From Azonexus sp. (GTDB lineage Bacteria; Pseudomonadota; Gammaproteobacteria; Burkholderiales; Rhodocyclaceae): a stretch of 14,471 nt of DNA. Positions 9,891 through 14,471 of the stretch are shown piece by piece (the stretch's first letter is position 1; every line of letters begins with the position of its first letter). The stretch spans positions 1-14,471 of the forward strand of contig JAUYQT010000417.1 in NCBI GenBank assembly GCA_030697085.1, in the 5' to 3' direction. Under the pieces are notes generated by a model, which had not been told where the DNA came from, ran no database searches, and saw only the letters and a program-made list of their open reading frames with translations. The translations under genes were made by a program, and so were the position numbers.

Positions 9891-10014
9891 ACTGGTCCCA
9901 TCACCGGGCTTCAGACTTTCGATCGGCAACTAACCAAATACTGCATTTGACGCTGCATCTTTTTGAATGATCCTCGTCTTCGTAAGCAACAGAGATCCTC
10001 TCCAGGAGAAAATC

Positions 10015-10611
10015 ATGGCCACCCAATACATACCCCCCGCATGGGCTTTCGAGTTTCACGGCCACCAATGTCCGTTCATGCCGCTCGGCTATCGGATGGC
10101 ACGTCTGGCAATGGACAAGTTAGGCGTCGAGCATGAAAAAGACCACGGTTTTTTCGTCTTCCCTGAACTGGGCGAAGGCCACCCGCAAACCTGCCTGATG
10201 GATGGTCTTCAGGTTGCCACCGGGGCGACCTACGGCAAGGTGATGATCGCCAAAACCTTCTACGGCAAACTTGCCGCCGTTTTTTATCACCCGGCCAAGG
10301 GCGCAGTGCGCTTCTCGCTGAAACCGGAATTTGTCGATGCGATGGGTAAGTTCCCATTCTTCGCATTCCGCAAGCAGGGCATGGAGCCCTCGCAGATTCC
10401 CGCCGAGGCTCGCGACGAAATACTCAATTGGGTATATGAGCAGGCGGACGACTTCATCTTCAAGGTGGAAGACAAGCCGGACTTCAAATTTACCCCAGTC
10501 AAAGGCTCCTTCAATAAAGCCAAGTGCAGTGCCTGTGGCGAATACGTTTTCGAACGCTATCTTCGTACCAAGGACGGACAGCCGATCTGTATTCCTTGTT
10601 CAGGCTACTGA
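10015..10611 (+). CDS. FmdE-domain protein with C-terminal zinc ribbon
   Basis: The 198-residue soluble protein starts at ATG 10015 behind AGGAG (10004-10008). Residues about 10-140 form an FmdE-like domain. Its FHGHQCPFMPLGYRMA segment (His15, His17, Cys19) and QTCLMDGLQVATGATYGK segment (Cys60) match the family's conserved FHGH-x-CPG and C-x-x-D-x-x-Q-x-x-T-G-x-T-x-G-K. A four-cysteine ribbon follows: Cys171-x2-Cys174 and Cys192-x2-Cys195, with DGQPIC between. FmdE was named from methanogen formylmethanofuran dehydrogenase operons, but relatives occur widely in bacteria, where the role is not established; metal or molybdopterin chemistry is often suspected. No molybdoenzyme gene is in view. 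The Cys19 and His residues may bind a metal. Confidence 0.85.
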   Translation: MATQYIPPAWAFEFHGHQCPFMPLGYRMARLAMDKLGVEHEKDHGFFVFPELGEGHPQTCLMDGLQVATGATYGKVMIAKTFYGKLAAVFYHPAKGAVRFSLKPEFVDAMGKFPFFAFRKQGMEPSQIPAEARDEILNWVYEQADDFIFKVEDKPDFKFTPVKGSFNKAKCSACGEYVFERYLRTKDGQPICIPCSGY

Positions 10612-10670
10612 ACAGAACGGAGCATCGCGATTAAGGCGGCACCGGTTCTCCCAACAGAAAGTACAAGGCA

Positions 10671-11171
10671 ATGATCCGTATCTCTCCACGTTTGCTCTGG
10701 ATGGCGCTGGCTCTTGGCTCAGCCGGTTTGGTTGCTGGAAGCTTCGGTCTGACCGCATTGCTGAAGCTTCATCCCTGCCACCTCTGTATTTTCCAGCGTC
10801 TCCTCTTCATGATTCTCGCCTTGCTCGGTGCGGTCGCAGCCTGGCAAGTAGCGCAGCCCGCTGGGCGTTGGGCCGGGATGTTGAGCCTGCCCGTTTCGGC
10901 AGTTGGCATCGCTGTGGCGACTTATCAGAGCTGGTTGCAAGCCCAGCCGACGGGAACCGTTTCCTGCTCGGCAGGGCAGCCCGGGTTAATCGAACAGATC
11001 GTCGAATGGCTGGGTGGTCGACTCCCGCAATTGTTCATGGCTACCGGGTTTTGCGAGGAGGCGGAGTTGTGGATTTTGGGCCTGTCGCTGGCCAATTGGG
11101 CCCTTGTTTCTTTTACTGCATCTTTCGCCGTCGCAATTTGGGCTTTCTTGCGCCTTCGTCGAAGAGACTGA
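10671..11171 (+). CDS. dsbB: DsbB-type disulfide bond formation protein
   Basis: This 166-residue inner-membrane protein has four membrane helices (about 8-28, 43-60, 68-88 and 138-160). DsbB re-oxidises periplasmic DsbA and passes electrons to quinone. The first redox pair is Cys36-His-Leu-Cys39 in LHPCHLCIFQR, at the start of the second helix. The second pair is Cys99 and Cys128 in the large periplasmic loop (VSCSAG and FMATGFCEE). All four catalytic cysteines are thus present, and the ATG-x-C element is typical of the family. The start ATG 10671 has only a weak AAGG site upstream. No dsbA is adjacent. The gap from the FmdE gene is 59 bases, so the two could be co-transcribed. Confidence 0.94.
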   Translation: MIRISPRLLWMALALGSAGLVAGSFGLTALLKLHPCHLCIFQRLLFMILALLGAVAAWQVAQPAGRWAGMLSLPVSAVGIAVATYQSWLQAQPTGTVSCSAGQPGLIEQIVEWLGGRLPQLFMATGFCEEAELWILGLSLANWALVSFTASFAVAIWAFLRLRRRD

Positions 11172-11272
11172 AATTCATGCATTCAATGTGCGTCTTTTGG
11201 AATGTGCCTCGTCTCCTTGGTCTGAAGCATCAATACCCCACCCATTTTTCAAGCTGAAACCGGAGCAAAACC

Positions 11273-11523
11273 ATGAGCGCAGTTCCCATCGAAGTGTCTG
11301 ATCGCAGCAAGTTGATTCAGTGGTTGATTGGCATTTCAATTGCTACCGTCGCCTGGTTTCTTGCCTATAGCCAACTATCTGATTTTGCCGAATGGCTGGT
11401 CGGCCTTTGGGGGCTGTCGCGCCAGACGCATTTCGGTGAAGCCGTGCATTTCTTTCTGTACGACACGCCCAAGGTGCTGCTGTTGCTGACCGGCATTGTT
11501 TTCATCATGGGCATCATCCAGTC
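11273..11523 (+). pseudogene. Truncated ArsP/DUF318-type permease (first ~83 residues only)
   Basis: An ATG behind GGAG (11262-11265) opens a reading frame beginning MSAVPIEVSD. It has two hydrophobic segments (about 17-33 and 64-82) separated by WGLSRQTHFGEAVHFFLYDTPKV, which by recall matches the N-terminus of predicted permeases of the DUF318/ArsP family. Those proteins are usually over 300 residues; resemblance stops after GIVFIMGIIQS. The frame then continues for about 24 unrelated residues to a stop at 11594-11596, because the DNA has switched to another gene read out of frame. The two transport segments with the conserved FCSCSAVP motif are missing, so it cannot be an intact transporter. 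ArsP-type permeases export organic arsenicals or serve unknown roles; the family call rests on memory of conserved motifs. Confidence 0.7.
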
Positions 11524-12274
11524 TTCCTTGATGACCAAGTGGGCTTCCTCGGCAAATGGCGAATATGGTTGGAACAAAAACTTGGTAGGCCAGTGAGTTT
11601 TATCCAGCGGGGTAATTATCGAGAGATCGTAGATTTGCTGCGCTCTGGGAAAATTGACTTTGCTTGGTTATGTGGCTATCCCTACGTTCGTCATCGCCAT
11701 GAGTTGCACCTGGTTGCTGTGCCTTTATGGCGAAGCCAACCGCTTTACCAGTCATATCTGATAGTGCCTTCAGACGATATACACACCAAGACCATTGCCG
11801 ACTTGCGTAGCAAGGTGTTTGCTTATTCCGATCCGGACTCCAATTCCGGCTACCTTTATCCGCAATATGCAATATGCAATTGGCGTATTGGGAGAGAGGC
11901 CGTCGACTTTTTTTTCGCGCACATTCTTCACTTGGGCACACCGTAAGGTTGTTGAAGCTGTCGGCGTGGGGTTGGCCGATGGAGGCGCTGTCGATGGTTA
12001 TGTTTGGGAAATGCTTGGTGATGTCCACCCTGAACTGACTGCGGCAACCCGGATTATTAACCGTTCCCCACTGCTTGGCTATCCACCGTTTGTCGCACGC
12101 AGCGATATTCCTGCGAGGCTATTGGAACGGTTCCGCCAAGTTTTGCTTGGCATGGCAGCCGATCCACAGGGTGGTGAATTGCTGGGGCGCTTAAGGCTGG
12201 ATGGTTTCACCAGCGGCCAGCCAGCATTGTTCGATGGCATTGCCCGGATGGCAACTCAGGTCAGCCGTAAATGA
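11518..12274 (+). pseudogene. Decayed PhnD/AioX-like periplasmic binding protein, N-terminus lost and frameshifted
   Basis: From about 11518 one frame reads PVFLDDQVGFLGKWRIWLEQ and continues through SFIQRGNYREIVDLL and DFAWLCGYPYV, typical of PhnD-family oxyanion/phosphonate binding proteins (PF12974). Signal peptide and the first ~30 residues are absent: the DNA upstream is the permease. The frame is correct to about 11865, where a 7-bp tandem repeat shifts it; the shifted frame ends at 11944-11946. The true C-terminus continues in the next frame (GVLGERPSTFF...HRKVVEAV...SRK) to the stop at 12272-12274. Removing one 7-bp copy restores a continuous PQYAIGVLGERP. The stop overlaps the sensor kinase start as ATGA. 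PhnD-like proteins next to a sensor kinase and NtrC-type regulator occur in AioXSR arsenite-sensing systems; the substrate here is inferred, not shown. Confidence 0.8.
11862..11880 (+). repeat. 7-bp tandem repeat causing a frameshift
   Basis: GCAATAT occurs at 11862-11868 and 11869-11875, followed by a partial GCAAT (11876-11880). Since 7 is not a multiple of three, the extra copy changes the reading frame of the binding-protein remnant. One copy fewer gives the family-like sequence. It is consistent with slipped-strand duplication. Confidence 0.8.
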
Positions 12275-13725
12275 TCTTTCGCCGCAACTTGTCGTTGCGT
12301 TGGAAAATCCCTCTAAGGGTTATGGGTGCTGTGCTTGGTACCGCAATCACCGTGACAGCAGCGTTGGTCGTCTGGGAATACGACGAGATGAAGCAGAACC
12401 TGGAAGGACACGCCAAAAGTCTCGGGCAGGTATTGGCCTATACATTAGTTGCTCCCGTTCGTCATGATGACATTTGGCGAGCGTACGAGATTCTCCAGTC
12501 AGCGAGAGAAACCAATCCGGCAGCGCCTGAACTCCAGGCTGAAGTGGTTTTGATCACGGACGCCGAACACAAGGTCTTTGTGTCGACCAAACCACGAGAT
12601 TTTCCTATCGGCACCAGCCTAGCCACCCGCGGTGGAGCCTATGTGCAGTTGCAAGCAGGTATAGCTGCTGGAGATTCAATGACACAACAGGTGGTCGAGC
12701 CGGCAGACTCACCGGTGTACTTTGTCATGTCCCCTCTGATTGCCGACGGTGTCGCACTGGGGCATGTCATTCTTGGATATTCCAAAGCTTCCTTCTTGCC
12801 GCGTTTTGTTGGTTTGGTTAAGCGAGCTGCCTTGGTTACCGTGCTGGTTCTCTTGGTCATTGCACCTATCTCCTGGGTGTGGGCCAGCCGCACTGGCGAG
12901 CCCTTGTTGCGCCTGGCGGAGGCAATGCGGCGGTTGCCGGGTGAGCTGGAAGATTCACGCCTGACCGACCTGCCACAAGGTGGCGACGAAATCGGTCAGT
13001 TAGCGGAAGCCTATCAGCGCATGGTCGGTGAACTGAAAAATAAGCAGGAGCTGGAACGCCAGATGGTCGTTTCAGAACGTCTCGCCGCCGTCGGTCGTCT
13101 GACTGCCGGCATCGCCCATGAGATCAACAATCCGCTAGGCGGGATGCTGACAGCGATTAATACTTATCAGCGCCATGGCAGCGGGAATGACTCGTTGGCT
13201 TTGAGCACCCTATCGTTGCTTGAGCGAGGATTGACCCAGATTCGCCAGACAGTTGGTGCGTTGCTTGTTGAAAGCAAAGCCATGGATCGCCCCTTTGCGT
13301 CGGAGGATGTGGATGACCTCCTTTTCCTGGCCGAGGCTGAAGCGCATGGACGAGCCATCAGCGTGGTCGTCGAGAGCAACCTTGATGGTCCTGTCGCGCT
13401 GCCGGCGACCCTAATGCGTCAGATCTTGCTCAACTTGCTGCTCAATGCTTTGAGTGCGGCGGAAGAGGGTGGTGGCGTGCGCCTGGTTGTTGATTTGGGC
13501 GAGCAGCAATTGCATCTCGCTGTGACCAATGATGGTGACTACATTCCCCAGGAGCGCATGGATACCCTATTCGAGCCTTTTGCCTCAACCAGCGAGCGTG
13601 GCCATGGCCTGGGGCTGTGGATCGTCTATCAGATTGTTCAGCAACTGGGCGGCGAAATCGAGGTCGAGAGCCTGCCTGGCTACACTATTTTCAAGGTTGA
13701 AATACCCTATGGCAATGCTGTCTGA
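12271..13725 (+). CDS. Membrane sensor histidine kinase, AioS-like position
   Basis: This 484-residue kinase has two membrane helices (about 14-36 and 186-205) flanking a periplasmic sensing domain of about 150 residues. A HAMP-like linker follows (about 206-258). The dimerisation and phospho-transfer box holds His283 in TAGIAHEINNPLGG. The catalytic domain shows an N-box (QILLNLLLNALSAA, about 384-397), a G1 box reading NDGDYIP (420-426) and a G2 box GHGLGLWI (444-451). The G1 box lacks the usual D-x-G-x-G second glycine (Tyr424 there), though the ATP-contacting Asp421 and Gly422 are kept. It is read with ATGA overlap from the decayed binding-protein gene and overlaps the regulator gene. The order matches binding protein/kinase/sigma-54 regulator systems such as AioXSR. 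The signal it senses is unknown. Confidence 0.92.
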   Translation: MIFRRNLSLRWKIPLRVMGAVLGTAITVTAALVVWEYDEMKQNLEGHAKSLGQVLAYTLVAPVRHDDIWRAYEILQSARETNPAAPELQAEVVLITDAEHKVFVSTKPRDFPIGTSLATRGGAYVQLQAGIAAGDSMTQQVVEPADSPVYFVMSPLIADGVALGHVILGYSKASFLPRFVGLVKRAALVTVLVLLVIAPISWVWASRTGEPLLRLAEAMRRLPGELEDSRLTDLPQGGDEIGQLAEAYQRMVGELKNKQELERQMVVSERLAAVGRLTAGIAHEINNPLGGMLTAINTYQRHGSGNDSLALSTLSLLERGLTQIRQTVGALLVESKAMDRPFASEDVDDLLFLAEAEAHGRAISVVVESNLDGPVALPATLMRQILLNLLLNALSAAEEGGGVRLVVDLGEQQLHLAVTNDGDYIPQERMDTLFEPFASTSERGHGLGLWIVYQIVQQLGGEIEVESLPGYTIFKVEIPYGNAV

Positions 13726-14471
13726 AATTCGTCCTCGCGTCTGTTTGATCGAAGATGACGAAATAATGGGTGAGTCGCTGGCACAACGCTTTCAACTCGA
13801 AGGTTTTGATGTTGACTGGTGGCGCACGGCCCACGAAGCTGGGGCTGCCCTGGAAAGCAGGCGTTACGGCGTGGTCGTCAGCGATATTCGTTTGCCCGAC
13901 CGCAATGGCGGTGACCTTTTTCTCGATCTCTCGGCGCGCTTGCCCATGCTGCCGCCCTTCCTGTTCATGACCGCCTTCGGCAGCATCGACCGGGCCGTCG
14001 AACTGCTCAAGGCCGGTGCAGCCGACTATATCGCCAAGCCCTTCGAAGCCGATCTGCTGGTGGACAAGGTGCGTGGTCTGGCCAAAGGCTATGGCGCCAT
14101 CTCTTCCGATGGCTGTGATGGCGATGCCCTCGGCGTTTCGCCGATCATGCGACGCATTGCGGAATCCCTTCCCCGTTTGTCGCGTCACGCTACTGCGCTG
14201 TTGGTTACGGGTGACTCAGGCGTTGGCAAGGAGCATGTCGCAAAGCTGTTTCACCGACAAGGTGCTGGCGATTCAGCGCCCTTTATTGCAGTCAATTGTG
14301 CAGCCATTCCCGAGTCGCTGCTTGAAGCTGAACTTTTTGGTTACGAAAAGGGAGCCTTCACCGGCGCCGTCAAGGCCAAGCGGGGGGTCTTCGAGCAGGC
14401 CAGCCGCGGTACGTTGTTCCTCGACGAAATCGGAGAAATGCCGCTGTCAATGCAGGCCAAGCTGCTGCGCG
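13709..14471 (+). CDS. Sigma-54-dependent NtrC-family response regulator (cut by window end)
   Basis: The coding frame is open to the window edge, giving about 254 residues; the C-terminal DNA-binding domain is outside. The receiver domain (about 10-122) has acidic residues Asp16-Asp17, the phosphorylation site Asp59 in VVSDIRLPD, the conserved FLFMTAF Thr, and Lys in YIAKPFE. The AAA+ domain follows (from about 143) with P-loop GDSGVGKE (168-175), the sigma-54 contact motif GAFTGA (215-220) and Walker B-like [12 protein letters not shown]. It is thus an ATP-driven activator of sigma-54 promoters. Start is either ATG 13709 or ATG 13715, both inside the kinase gene; neither has a clear ribosome site. 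It is the likely partner of the upstream kinase. Target promoters are not in the window. Confidence 0.94.
   Translation, partial: MAMLSEIRPRVCLIEDDEIMGESLAQRFQLEGFDVDWWRTAHEAGAALESRRYGVVVSDIRLPDRNGGDLFLDLSARLPMLPPFLFMTAFGSIDRAVELLKAGAADYIAKPFEADLLVDKVRGLAKGYGAISSDGCDGDALGVSPIMRRIAESLPRLSRHATALLVTGDSGVGKEHVAKLFHRQGAGDSAPFIAVNCAAIPESLLEAELFGYEKGAFTGAVKAKRGVFEQASRGTLFLDEIGEMPLSMQAKLLR

Larger units (their letters stand above)
9500..10014. other. 515-base non-coding interval with several inverted repeats
   Basis: No gene, tRNA or insertion sequence was recognised on either strand. The region contains the hairpin at 9508-9528, a 7-bp inverted repeat GGAGTTT/AAACTCC (9666-9672 and 9689-9695), and a tight palindrome CTCGCC-GT-GGCGAG (9872-9885) followed by TTTCT. 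A ribosome site for the FmdE gene lies at 10004-10008. Base composition is more even than in the neighbouring genes, as in decayed or imported sequence. The 3' part may hold a promoter, but no convincing one was found. Confidence 0.5.

Noticed and set aside
9500..10014. A tRNA, attachment site or insertion-sequence remnant
   Set aside because: No cloverleaf, no matching direct repeats and no transposase fragment could be seen in either strand.
11908..11915. The run of eight T as the cause of the frameshift
   Set aside because: The frame after the 7-bp repeat already reads correctly through this run (RPSTFFSRTFF), so the shift lies upstream of it.
11539..11946. Calling this frame an intact small gene starting at GTG 11539
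   Set aside because: Family-like sequence extends upstream of the GTG (to 11518) and downstream in another frame, so it is the middle of a broken gene.

Overview
The window most likely comes from a Gram-negative betaproteobacterium, perhaps of the Rhodocyclales (Dechloromonas/Azonexus-like). This is inferred from the GC-rich coding style and from the gene types: a complete N-type ATPase operon, a DsbB, a zinc-type CDF transporter and an NtrC-class two-component pair. No ribosomal RNA or other taxonomic marker is present, so the assignment is tentative.

Region 1 (1-6531, + strand) is one tightly packed operon: a membrane-anchored cytochrome b5-like protein, then atpD-atpC-atpQ-atpB-atpE-atpF-atpA-atpG. 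Beta comes first, there is no separate delta gene, and the b subunit is long with a delta-like C-terminus. These traits identify an N-ATPase, the accessory rotary ATPase that normally exists beside the housekeeping F-ATPase. Nearly every junction is a stop/start overlap (ATGA or TAATG), so the genes are probably translationally coupled. The usual atpR gene between atpQ and atpB is absent. The c subunit keeps its Glu-Ser-Tyr site but has Met where Na+-type rings have Gln, so proton coupling is the better guess.

Region 2 (6532-9499) holds a thioredoxin-type arsenate reductase gene (arsC, - strand). Divergent from it lie a TSUP/TauE-SafE permease and a His-rich CDF metal exporter overlapping by ATGA, then a YnfA-family small membrane protein. 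A 299-base gap separates arsC from the permease.

Region 3 (9500-10014) has no recognisable gene; it contains several inverted repeats. It is followed by an FmdE-domain protein with a C-terminal zinc ribbon and a DsbB disulfide-bond protein.

Region 4 (11273-14471) is the most unusual part. An ArsP/DUF318-type permease is cut off after about 83 residues and joined directly to a PhnD-family periplasmic binding protein that has lost its N-terminus. The binding-protein remnant also carries a frameshift explained exactly by an extra copy of a 7-bp tandem repeat. Its 3' end overlaps an intact membrane sensor kinase, followed by a sigma-54-dependent response regulator that runs off the window. The order PhnD-like protein / kinase / NtrC-type regulator resembles the arsenite-sensing AioX-AioS-AioR system. 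Together with arsC and the ArsP-like fragment, this suggests a partly decayed arsenic (or other oxyanion) response locus whose sensor input is broken while its kinase and regulator remain open.
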